The translations under genes and the position numbers were made by a program. Positions 42,827-53,764 of a stretch of DNA of 57,107 nucleotides are shown here, piece by piece. The notes under the pieces were generated by a model. It was not told where the DNA came from, did not search any database, and worked only from the letters and a program-made list of their open reading frames with translations. Numbering within the stretch: position 1 is the first letter of the stretch; every line of letters begins with the position of its first letter. Origin of the DNA: Rhizaria sp. SCN 62-66 (taxonomy: Eukaryota > Rhizaria, unplaced); NCBI GenBank assembly GCA_001724265.1, contig MEDY01000402.1:1-57107 (forward strand), given 5' to 3'.

Positions 42827-45733
42827 TCAGAACAGCGTGCCGGTGTTGTAGAGCGAGACGAAGGCGTTCTTGTACCACACGTCGTTGCCGAGCGTGGCGC
42901 TCTGCAGAGGCTGCAGCGCCGCGAAGGGGTTCAGCACGGCCTTGCTGCGGGCCTCGCAGCCGCACTGGCCGGTCAGGATGTCGGCCTCCTTGAGCGCTTC
43001 CTCGCTCGAGCTCGACGTTGTCAGCACCCACCGCCGCCGCGCCTCGTCCGAGAGCGCGGCGCAATCGTTAGACACGCCCCTGCGGCCCAGTTGCAGCGCG
43101 AACGCCTCCTCCCCCTCACTCAACGGCTGCTGAGGCTGCGGCTGCATAGGCGGCGAAGCAGCAACAGCAGCAATGGCGTTTTGCCGGGCCTTGGCGGTGG
43201 CTCCAGGGAACTTTTGCTCCCAAAGTTTGGCCATGACGTGCTTCTTGGCCCGGCTAGTGCCCGAGATGCCCCTTAGACAGGTAAGGGTCTGTCCCCAGTC
43301 ATACTCGGGGACAGTGAGGCCCATCTGGAAGCCCGCGATCAAGTCAGGCCGCGCGTCCCAGAGCGAAAATGTGCTGCCCGTACCGGCCACGGGACCCTTG
43401 GCCAGTGGGGCCGGCTCGTCTGAGGGGGTACTTACAAGAGGGTTCTTCTTCTTCTGCTGCGGCGCGATCGGGGTGGGGCCACGGAGCGACTGCGGCAGCG
43501 GGGACAGCGCCGAGTCTAAGTACCCCAGGAACGCGTCGTAGGTGCCGCGGTAGAAGGCCAGCTCCAGGTGCGGAGACCCCGCAGGCAGCAGCGTCGAAAA
43601 GACAGTGGGACTTTGACTTAAACTCGAACTCGAACTCGAAGCGCAGTTGTCCTGACTTGAAGTGGAAGGGGAGGTGGCGGGGCGGTCAGGAATTTCAGGG
43701 CCAATGAAGATAATGCGAATACGCCAATCAACGCTGCTCGACACAGTGGCAGCAAAACGAGACAACTCAGCAGCATCAGCATCAGCTTCACTGCCATCGC
43801 CCATGCTCTTGTTGCTTCCCTTGTCCCTGTTGTTGTTCTTGCTCTTGTCCTTATGACTGCCCAACTTAACATCACTATTCGCCGCGTCACTACTCTTGTT
43901 GTCATTATTGTCCTTATTGTCCTTGATATTGCGGTTGTTGTGTTGCAGCAGCGGCATTTGTTCCAGCGGCAGGTCCAGCAGCCGCGCCACGGCCTGCGGT
44001 AGCGCGGACCAGTACGCCACCGTTTCGGCCACGGTCTCCAGGTCGGCAGCGCCGATCACGTGCAGCAGCAGCGTCCGCGCAGGCTTGTCCACGCCCGCGA
44101 CGTAGCCCATCTCAGCCTTGGAGTCACTAGCACTTGCACTTGCAGTCTCGGTCTCGGTCGCAGTCTCTGCGTCACTCTTCTCCTCCCCGCAGAGCACCGC
44201 GCGCACGCCGGCCTCGAGTCCCGCGTCGCGCGCAATGGCGTGCGCGATCGTCAGCGGGCAGCAAAACCGCGCTGTGAGCGCGCGCTGCGCGGGGGCCGCG
44301 GCGGCCCACGCGAGCGAGCCCGCGGGGCGGGCCAGCAGCGCGGCCGTGGCGGCGGGGATGTCGATTGCGCCCGTGGCGTCGCCGCCGCCGCCGTCGCTGC
44401 TGCTGCTGTTGTTGTTGCGGCTGCTGCTGCTGCTGCTGCTGTCGTTCGCGCTGGCGTCGCAGTTGCCCGTCGCCGCGCCGCCCATAGTAGCGAGGCGGGG
44501 GGCCGGGAGCGGTCCCTCGTTGGTGCGCGCGGCGAGGCGCATGGGGGCGAAGAGCACGCTCTCCCAAGTCCAGTGGGTGCGCACGACGCCGAACGACAGC
44601 GGGAGCAGGTGCGGCCACACTAGGGCGGGGTAGTTGGACGCGCTGAGGGGGTACTTAGCGCTGGCGTAAGGGTCGAGCCCGCGGAGACGTGACTCGTGGA
44701 CGGACGCGAGCAGCAGAGCGCGCCAGAGCAGCGCGGCGGCGGCGGCCGAGCCGTGGATGTCGTTGGGGTCGTACAGAGCGGGCGGCGCACTCGCTGCGTC
44801 CGCCTCCGCAGCCGCAGTACTTGCAGGCGCAGCTGTTGTGCCACTGCTGCTCGTGTTGCTGTCACTGCTCCGTTGCGCAGCGAGAATGACGGCGCAGTTG
44901 CGCGCAAACGCGATGTCCTGGCTCAGCTGCATCAGCGCGTCGCACACTGCCGAGTGGATTTTTCGGTCCTTGCGGCGGTGCAGCTGGCTGCAGTACTCGA
45001 CGCGCTGGCAGCGCGGACACTCGACGTAGCCGCTGCCGCACGCCGCCGCCGCCGCCGCGGCCGCCAGCGCAATCGCGCTGTTGGCGCCGGCGCTGTTGCC
45101 GCTGTTGTTTGCGGAAGAATTCAGCAAAGCCTCCGCCTCGGCCTTGGCCTTAGCTTTGGCCTCTGCGGCGGCGGCGGCGCGCGCGCGGGCTTTCTCCTGC
45201 TGCGAGGCCGAGACGCCGCAGACGGCGCAGCACGTGAGCCCCAGCCCCAGGCTGTGGCCGGGCGGCAGCGCGCGCAACCGCGGCTGGGCCTCGGCATAGA
45301 GCTCGGCGACGGCGATGGGGTAGAGCAGCAGCGGCACGGTGCCGACGCCGTTCAGGAAGGGGTCTGTCACGCCCAGGCTCAGCGGCTGCAGCGACTTGGC
45401 CTCGGCGGACGCGGCCGAGGCGGCGCCCGAGCCCGAGCCGTGATGGTGCTGGTGCTTGGGGGCCGCGAACGACGCCGCGGACGAGTGCTGCGAGGGGAAC
45501 GCTGCGCCGAACTTGGTGCTCACCATGGGGCCGCTGCCGTTGCCGCCCTTCTCGTAGCGCGAGCGCTTGTTGTTGTTGCTGTTGCCGCCATGAGAGCTGC
45601 CACCGTGGCCGCCGCCGTGGTGGCCGTGACTCCCGCCGCTGGAACGCTTCATATGAACTGAGGGAGAGTTGGGAACGAAGGGTTTCTGGAGAGCAAAGCT
45701 TGGATGGGTCTTGTCGAGCTTTGAAAGAGGCAT
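42827..45733 (-). CDS. MYND zinc-finger protein with Mss51-like C-terminal domain
   Basis: One exon from ATG at 45733 to TGA at 42827, 968 aa; an internal ATG at 45652 (MKRSSGGSHGHH) is an alternative start. The MYND finger begins CAVC near residue 168 and resumes 66 residues later with CPRCQRVEYCSQLHRRKDRKI, in two pieces, and a final HSAVC; an Ala/Lys/Asn tract is inserted between the zinc-ligand pairs. The C-terminal half resembles Mss51/ZMYND15-type proteins: TLLLHVIGAADLETVAE, VDWRIRIIFIGPEIP, LELAFYRGTYDAFL and IAGFQMGLTVPEYDW. Yeast Mss51 is a mitochondrial translation factor; animal relatives are less defined. I see no clear presequence, so localisation is open. His/Gly- and Asn/Ser-rich tracts interrupt the domains. 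Confidence 0.8.
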   Translation of the reverse strand: MPLSKLDKTHPSFALQKPFVPNSPSVHMKRSSGGSHGHHGGGHGGSSHGGNSNNNKRSRYEKGGNGSGPMVSTKFGAAFPSQHSSAASFAAPKHQHHHGSGSGAASAASAEAKSLQPLSLGVTDPFLNGVGTVPLLLYPIAVAELYAEAQPRLRALPPGHSLGLGLTCCAVCGVSASQQEKARARAAAAAEAKAKAKAEAEALLNSSANNSGNSAGANSAIALAAAAAAAACGSGYVECPRCQRVEYCSQLHRRKDRKIHSAVCDALMQLSQDIAFARNCAVILAAQRSSDSNTSSSGTTAAPASTAAAEADAASAPPALYDPNDIHGSAAAAALLWRALLLASVHESRLRGLDPYASAKYPLSASNYPALVWPHLLPLSFGVVRTHWTWESVLFAPMRLAARTNEGPLPAPRLATMGGAATGNCDASANDSSSSSSSRNNNSSSSDGGGGDATGAIDIPAATAALLARPAGSLAWAAAAPAQRALTARFCCPLTIAHAIARDAGLEAGVRAVLCGEEKSDAETATETETASASASDSKAEMGYVAGVDKPARTLLLHVIGAADLETVAETVAYWSALPQAVARLLDLPLEQMPLLQHNNRNIKDNKDNNDNKSSDAANSDVKLGSHKDKSKNNNRDKGSNKSMGDGSEADADAAELSRFAATVSSSVDWRIRIIFIGPEIPDRPATSPSTSSQDNCASSSSSSLSQSPTVFSTLLPAGSPHLELAFYRGTYDAFLGYLDSALSPLPQSLRGPTPIAPQQKKKNPLVSTPSDEPAPLAKGPVAGTGSTFSLWDARPDLIAGFQMGLTVPEYDWGQTLTCLRGISGTSRAKKHVMAKLWEQKFPGATAKARQNAIAAVAASPPMQPQPQQPLSEGEEAFALQLGRRGVSNDCAALSDEARRRWVLTTSSSSEEALKEADILTGQCGCEARSKAVLNPFAALQPLQSATLGNDVWYKNAFVSLYNTGTLF

Positions 45734-46331
45734 AGATAGGAGAGGAGAGCAGATGGAGAAAGAATTATAAAAGGAAAGAGCATTTATGCCATTTTTACTT
45801 TGTTTTATGACGCAATCAGAGAGTTTGACGATCAATCCATGCTGATATCGGAAGCTTGCGAACACGCAACAAAGCACCAAGCCGACTGCCCTCTGAGCGA
45901 GCACAGCAGCGAAACGTTTCTTCACATTTCAAAAGATAGATCTCGGTGTGGTCTGAGCGAGTTCAAACATGAAAACAAGGGTGACAATAGCATTACGCTT
46001 GCAATGCACAATTAGCTTGTTGTTTTACTTGAGTAGGCATAGTCTACTGAACTGTGACCCAGTAGATGATTCGTGAAAAGCTTGTAAAATGATTATTGTT
46101 CTTTTGATTGTTCTTTCGCAAATAATGTATTTCGGAGCAGTAGCATCTCTCTCGCACACATAGACAACGTAAGAATTCAGTCTTGACACATATATCGCTG
46201 CGCAAGTCTGAGTCGTTCTTTACACTTACAGTCGACTGCTGTGTAGCGAGAGCTTAGTTATTATACGATGCGAGACGCTTGCCACCCCTAAAGTTCTGAC
46301 ACAGCCAGTTAAGACAGAAACAGCGCGTCAC
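45734..46331. other. Intergenic region
   Basis: This is 598 bp between the ALDH6A1 stop and the MYND start, both on the minus strand; it holds the ALDH 3' UTR and MYND promoter/5' UTR. A C/T-rich stretch precedes the MYND ATG on its strand. No gene seen. Confidence 0.5.
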
Positions 46332-48517
46332 TTAGTTCTTGCCGCCCATGGTGGGGAAGTTCATGGTGACGTTCTTGACGGTCTCGCCGTCGAACTTCCA
46401 GGAGGAGGAGATGGTCTTGATCTGGGTGTTGAACGAGACGCCCTCCTTGCCGTAGAAGTGCTGCGCACCGCGGAAGGAGCCGCGGGAGCCGGTGAAGGAG
46501 AACATGGGCAGCGGCACGGGGATGGGGAGGTTGATGCCGACCTAGACACAGATAGAACACAAGAGAAACAAGAGAAAAGATTCGAGGATATTAGAAAACG
46601 AGATATATGTCGTTGAGATAAAGACGTATTGAGATGACATTTTGACATTTAGTTAAATAACAAAATATTATACATCTACGCAACATATTGTTTGATTTCA
46701 TCATAAAACCAACGCGCATGTCGATGTTTTGCGTGAGTGTGTGTGTGCGTACCTGGCCAGCGTCAATCTCGTACTGGAACTTGCGGGCGGCGGCACCGGA
46801 CTTAGTGAAGATAGCGGCGCCGTTGCCCCACGGGTTGGCGTTGGTGAGCGCGATGGCCTCCTCAAGCGAGGCGGCCTCGAGGCACACGAGCACGGGGCCG
46901 AAGATCTCCTCCTTGTAGCAGGTCATGTGCGGCTTGACACCGGTGATGATGGTGGGGCCGACCCAGTTGCCGTCCTCGCAGCCAGCGGGGGGAGTGACCT
47001 TGCGGCCGTCGAGCAGGATCGTCGCGCCCTCCTTCTCCGCCGACGCGATGAGCGAGAAGATGCGGTCGCGCGACTGCCGCGAGATGACCGGGCCCAGGTC
47101 CGAGGTGGACTGGTGGCCGGGGCCGGCGCGCAGCTTGGACGCCTTGGCCACGAGCTCGGGCAGCCACTCCTTGGTCTCGCCGACGAAGACGGCCGTGGTG
47201 AGCGCCATGCAGCGCTGGCCGGCGGCGCCGAAGGCCGCGCCAGCGAGCTGGTTCAGGGTCGCCTCCTTGTCGGCGTCGGGCATGATGGTGCCGTGGTTCT
47301 TGGCGGCCATGTTGGCCTGGGGAGAGAGAGGGGAGCAAGAGAAAAAACAACACCGAAGACAAGAGTCGAGCAAAAGATTAGATGGAACAGGAGAGAGAAG
47401 GCAGCCTTCGAAAGTAGTAATCAAGTTGATAAAGAGACAGGTAAAATTAATCAATGCAGGTTTAATTTCGTATCCATAAATAAGTCGGCATACCTGGACG
47501 CGCTTGTTGGTCTTGGAGGCACGGGCGTGAATGTACTCGCCGGCGACGTTGGAGCCGACGAAGGAGACACCGCGGATGAGGGGCTCGTCGCAGAGGTAGT
47601 TGACGGTGTCGTGGGCGCCGTGGACGATGTTGACAACGCCGTTGGGCATGCCGGCCTCCTTGGTGAGGCGCGCGAGCACCATGGCCGCGGAGGGGGTCTT
47701 CTCGGAGGGCTTGAGGACCATGGTGTTGCCGCACATGGTCGACACGGGGAACATCCAGAGAGGGATCATGGCGGGGAAGTTGAAGGGGCAGATGCCGGCC
47801 ATCACGCCGAGGGGCTGGCGGTACGAGTAGGTGTCGACGTCGCGCGAGAGCTGCTCGAGCGTCTCGCCCTTGAGGTCGGACGAGAGGCCGGCGGCGTACT
47901 CGACGACCTCGAGGCCGCGGAAGATGGAGCCCTTAGCGTCGGCGACGACCTTGCCGTTCTCAGCGACGACGGCGTCGATGAGGTCCTGCTCGTTGTCGCG
48001 GATCAGCTGCTGCAGCTTGAACATGTAGCGCTGGCGGACGGCAACAGAGGTGTTGCGCCACTCGCCGAAGGCGGCGTGGGCGGCCTGAGCGAGGGCGAGG
48101 GGGACGAGGGAAGGAGGGGGATGGGAGAGAACGGAAGGCCGAGGGATGGGGGAAGTTAGAGGTGGAGATATAGGCATCAAGGTACGATTCTTTTGGGGTG
48201 AAAACAAGTTAATCAAGTAATTCGAGTGATATAGTGTCTATATATGAAAGCTTTATGGTTCAGTAAAGGGTGATGTGTGGTGCAAATGAACGTACCTGGG
48301 TGGCGGCGGACAGCTCCTCGGGGGTGGACTGGGGCACCTGGGCGATGACCTTGTTGGTGGCGGGGTCAAAGACATCGATCCACTGGTTGGTCTTGGACTG
48401 GACGAACTCGCCGTTGATGAAGTTAGGGATGCGCTTGGGGGCGGCGGAGAAGGCGCGGGCGGCGGGGGTGGCGACCGTGGACAGCTTGGAGGCCGTCTTG
48501 ACGACAGAACGGAACAT
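46332..48517 (-). CDS. ALDH6A1: Methylmalonate-semialdehyde dehydrogenase (CoA-acylating), mitochondrial
   Basis: Four exons: 48517-48296, 48084-47494, 47316-46753, 46541-46332; phase 0 throughout; stop TAA; 528 aa, close to the usual ~535. It oxidises methylmalonate and malonate semialdehydes to propionyl- and acetyl-CoA in valine and pyrimidine breakdown. The N-terminus [18 protein letters not shown] is a typical presequence. Family hallmarks: [42 protein letters not shown], the catalytic Cys in [10 protein letters not shown], the EEIFGPVL motif, and the C-terminal [20 protein letters not shown]. There are no low-complexity insertions, and no UAG. Confidence 0.97.
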
Positions 48518-49471
48518 CGTTGCGAGTCGAACTGAGGTGGGGATTTAACAATGATACCGCACAGGAAGTCGACAATAAACATCAGAGCAAGACAGAACCA
48601 AGAGAAAAAGAGCAAGAAAGCGGGGGTGAGAGAGTTGGGTGAGGTGAAGATGAAACAGGCAGAGTGTACAAAGGGAACGAACGTTGCACTAAAGGGGAGT
48701 GTGTTTGCGAGGTCGGAAACAGAGAACAAAAATAACAATATTGCAGGTATCAGGGATATCGCAAACCGCAATGCGCGGGTAACCAGCATCATAGGCATGA
48801 GCCTAGCACACTGTCAAGCGCGGAAGAGCGCTGTGGTGAGGTGAGAGATCGTGTTTTGTGGAGGTGGCGGCATCGAAACGCGGGCACAGCCCGAAATATC
48901 AGAAGACAGTTTTACACCACAAAGGCTTTCCTGCTTCGCTGTCGATATATTACCAATAGCAAGGCCACCACTAAAAGTGTCTGAATACCCTGCCACACAG
49001 CCGGAAACGAGCAAGATATGCTCCATCCAGCCGATGATTTATCCCTTCCTGGCCCTCCAAGGTCCAACGGTGCAATCGTGACTGGGCTCAGCTCTCAGTC
49101 AGCGGCTTGCTTTTCAGCTCGACCACAAACGAGATTCGAGCGGTCGCTGCCAAACAGCTCCCAGGAGACAAGAGGACTTGGCGCTCTCTCTTGCAGGGGG
49201 TATATCTCGGGCTGTGCATTTTCTTTTCGAAATGTAATTTAATTATAAGGTGTTAATTTGCTGTGGGCTTTACGGATTTCAAGCTTATTTGCGAATGACG
49301 GACTCTTCCATGTTTATTTTTATATTTTCTCCTTCCCACCGTCTATAGGCACAGCACGCGCTTGGCGTCCCTTCCAGCAACTCGCTCTCCCTACAAAACA
49401 CAACTAGAGCTATCTTACCAGCGCAACTGAGTTTACTGCTTACTGTTGTACCGCCCAAGCGCCCCGCGAGG
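48518..49471. promoter_or_regulatory. Intergenic region between divergent genes
   Basis: This 954-bp stretch should contain promoters for ALDH6A1 (-) and the giant coiled-coil gene (+). A TATATCTC word is at ~49201, 270 bp upstream of the plus-strand ATG; whether it acts as a TATA element is unknown. No gene seen. Confidence 0.45.
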
Positions 49472-52400
49472 ATGCCAGTGCGCCCCGCTGCCGCGTCAGA
49501 CAGCGCTCCCGCCGCCCCCGCCCCCGCTGCCGCTCCAGTTGTCGCTGCGCCTTCAGCAATGAGCGCGGGCGCGGGCGCGGGCGGCGCTGCTGTGGCGACC
49601 ACGAGAAGCGCTGCGGCGCCTGTCTTCGGTGCTGCCGCGACTGATGCCCCGCAGCAGCAGTACCAGCACAGTGCGATGCCGGCGCTCGCAGATACTGCGC
49701 CGCAGCCGCTGACCGCTAGCACAAGCAGCAACGGCAACGGCAACAGCAACAGCAACAGCAGCGTTCCTGCCGGCGGCGCGAGCTCGAGCGCAAGCTCTCC
49801 CGCCGCCGCCGCCGCTGTCGCTGCCAACATCGCCGCGACCGCCTCCCCCGCGGCCTCCCTCGACCACGACGGGGGAGACAGCGCTGGCGACTTCGAGAAC
49901 GCGGCGGCGTTTCTGCGCAGCTTGGCCGACAAGGGCTACGACGACGTCGACGACTACAACGGCGGCAGTCACAACGACGTGAGCGTGAACGGCAGCACAG
50001 AGACCGACCTGTCGAGACAGCAATCGCGGATACAGCCGCTGCAGCAGTTGGAGCCAGAGCAGGGCCAGGAGCAAGACGGTGTTGAGAGCGAGAGTGACTT
50101 TACAGTGCACTCAGCCGCTCACTCGACCACGCACCACAATGGTATCAACAATAACGCCAATAATGGTTACATTGCAGAGGGCAACGAGAGCCTCGTCGCT
50201 GCACCTGCCGTCGCGGACATGACCGAGACGATTGTCGCCACTCCGGTCAAGCTCATTCAACAGCAAGAGGCGCAAGCACAAGCACATGCGCAACTGCTCC
50301 AGCAACAGCAGCAGCAGCAGCAGCCGCAAGGTGAGCTTGATATGGAGCTCGACCTCAACCTCGACACCGACAGCGAGCCCCGATTACAGCCGTCCCAGTC
50401 CCAGTCGCAGCCCTCCCACCACCAGGACGCCGCTTTGCTGCTGTCGCCGGACCTGCCGCGGACGTTTTCGACACGCGCTCGCCCTATATCAAACAGCAAC
50501 AGCAACACGAATCCCGCGGATGCTGACGCTGCTGCTGCTGCTGTTGCCAGCGCGCGGGGCGATGACGCCGCCGCCGCTGCTGCTGCTGCTGCTGCTGATG
50601 CCAGTGCCAGTGGCGAGGGTCTCAGCTCGCTCACTCTCGCTATGGCCCTCAGCCAAAACGGCAGCAGCAACGGCTCTAGCGGCGGCGGCGTTGGGGGCGG
50701 CGGCAGCGTGATCTCCCGTCTAAGTACCCCCTTAGACCGGCTGAGCACGCCCTTAGACGCCTCACACTTGCCCCTCACGGGGGCTCTCATCTCTGACGAT
50801 GACGACGATGATGATGACAATCACGGCGGTGACGACAATGCTGGCTCTAAACTGGGAGGCGTGTTTGGCACAACCGCGCCCGCCTTGGTGCCACCGATGA
50901 GCAACAGCAACAACAGCAACAACAGCAACAACAGCAACAATGGCAACAATAACAACGCTCCCTCGAACACGGCGGCCGCTGTCGGTGATAGCGGAGACAT
51001 GCTTCTGTTCGACGTGAAGCAAATCGACGCCCTCTTGGCCTCTGCCGCGCTGGATCTAAGTGGCGCCGCGCCTGGGGTCCTTACATCTGCCCGCGAGGAG
51101 CCTGACAGCTCTCGCTCTCTGAGTAGCAGCGCCAACGCGCACTCGACTGCAACTGGGACTGCGCCGGCGCTGACTGAGGCCGCCACCGCCGCGACTGCAG
51201 CGGAGGCGGCGGAGGAGGCCTGGGCCCGGTTGCTGCAGCAGCAGCGGGAGTCGTTGGCCACGCGGCAGCCGCAGCCGCAGTTGCAGTCCCAGCTGCAATC
51301 CCAGACTCAGTTGCAGCAGTCTCCCCCTCAGCCCCTCGAGTTGGAGCAGGGCGCACACCCGCCCTTCTACCACCCCTATAGCAGCGCCGCTGGCAGCGAC
51401 CACACGGGGGGCATGAGTCCCCTGAACTCCAGCATGAGTCCGCTCACGGCCGCCGCAAGTCCCTTGGGTACCCCAGGGGTTCCCGGCGTCTCCGGCGGGG
51501 TGGGGTCAGTTACCGGCGCGAATCTGCTGATGGCCCACATTACGGAGGCCGACGAGGAGGAGGAGGAGGGCTTTCCCTTGCAGCAGCAGCCTCATAGCCA
51601 GCAGTCTCAGCAGCAGGGTCAGCTGGGTTACCGCGTGGACGGGCTCAGCCAGGCCGACTCCCCGCTCTCGGCGGCGTTGGCCCGGCTCGGCCACCAGCTG
51701 GAGGCGTCTCCGCTGGCCGTGTCGACGACGACGACGGCGGGCGACGCGGCGACGGAGAGCTCTCCGTATTTGGCGACGCCACTGTTCCACGCCATGAACT
51801 CGTCAATGACAACAATGACCAGCACCACCAACCCTGGTACTGCTACTGGCCCTGGCACTGCGACGACGACACCGCTGTATACGAATGTGGCATACGCAAT
51901 CGCGGGCGTGCCCGCGCCTCTCAGCAACACCAGTGCCAGCCCCAGCGCCAGCGCCAGCGCGAGTGCGAGTGTCAATGCGACCGCCGCGGCCGTCACTGAC
52001 CACGACGACGACGACGACGACGATAATGGAGTGAGTGACGGCCCCACAAGCAACACGCGCACCCACACCAACGTGAGCGCTTACACTGGCGGCAATGGCA
52101 CCGAGCCGTACGCCAAGACTGCTCCCGTTGCAAGTGACTCGCATGTAGCAGCAGCGGATGTGTCTGCTTATGACCCGAACAACGGCTTTGACTTTAGCGC
52201 CAGCTCTAACTTCCCTGTTAGTAACAACAATAACAACAATAACAACTACGCTAACATCGCTGGTTATGACACGGAGCCCGGCAACGGCTACTATGCGCAA
52301 GGCTACGACGACGACGACGCTAACGCTTACGCCAACAATAACAATCACGCGAGTCTGCTGCCGAGTGGCAGCTACGACCTCTCGCTCGGCCGCGTAAACA

Positions 52401-53667
52401 CGGACGCTGACAATACCGTTGCTGTTGCCGTTGGCCCTCCCGCAAACGCCGCCGAAACACCCGAACATCATCCCCAGCAGCAGCATGAGTCTCAGTCGAA
52501 GCCAAAGACCAAGGGAAAGCATTCTAGCTCAAAGAAAACTCCTGCTTCTAGCAACAGCAACAGCACCGCTGGAAAGCGTTCTGTCAACTCGATTTACGCT
52601 GTTCCCATGCACAATGCCGGCTTCACCGGTGTGTTGTCGCCGTTAAGTGCGCGCGTGCCGACCATTTATAACGCGAACCCTTACATGCCCGGCGCATACG
52701 CCCCGCCAGCTGCGGGTACTTACAACCCGACCGCTTACATGGTCGACAGCACCTTGGGCTCTGACGCGCACTCCAGCCTCGCAAGCGCCACCCATAGTCG
52801 CGCTGAGCCGGGGCCGCTGCAGTCGCCGCAAATGCAGCGCCAGAGCAGCGGTGACAGTGGGGGCGGTGGCAGCTTCGATGCGCTGTCCCAGTCCATTTCC
52901 CTCTTGCTGCAGCAGCAACAGCAACCCTTCCAGCCTCAGCCAGAGCAGACAGAGCAGAGCCAACCACACGGCGAGAGCGTTCGCCCTGACGTTGCCGCTG
53001 CCGCTGTTGCTGCGGCCGCTGCCGTTGCAGCGAACGCGAGTGCGAGTGAAACGGAGCTTCTGGCCGTGCTGCGCGCTGCCATTGCGAACCACAAGCATCA
53101 GCAGCAGCAACAGCTACAGCAACAGCAACAGCTTGATCAGCGCGGTGTAAGTGTCAGCCTCCCTTTCAATGTAAGTACCCAGGCTGCCGCCCACTTTTCT
53201 CCCTTCGCGTCGCCCCTTACACACTCGCTCTCACAGTCGCAGACACACGGGCGCTCACCCTTACACATGCTGCCGCTGCCGCAGCCTCAGTTCGCTCACT
53301 CGCATGCCAAGTGCCGCCGATCTAAGTGCTCGGCCCGTGGCACGAGAGCGTCTAAGGGGGGCAAGTGGAGGGGTGGCCGCGGCCGGCCATCTAAGCACGC
53401 AGTGAATCTCAGTCGCGGCGACATTGCCGGCAGTTCTGTCGGCCACGGCGAGCATTCGCTGCTGCTGTCGCCGATTCCGCAGGCTCCGGCTCACGGTCAC
53501 TTCGCCCACAGCCCCAGCCCTGCTCACGGTCACTTTGCTCACAGCCACTCTGCTCACGGTCACTCTGCTCACGGTCACTCCCACGGCCATGCGTCGGGCT
53601 ATTTGTCGTCGACCGACAACAACCACACCGACAACGGCCACGGCCACGGCCACCACCGTGTCGGCGG

Positions 53668-53764
<97 letters not shown>

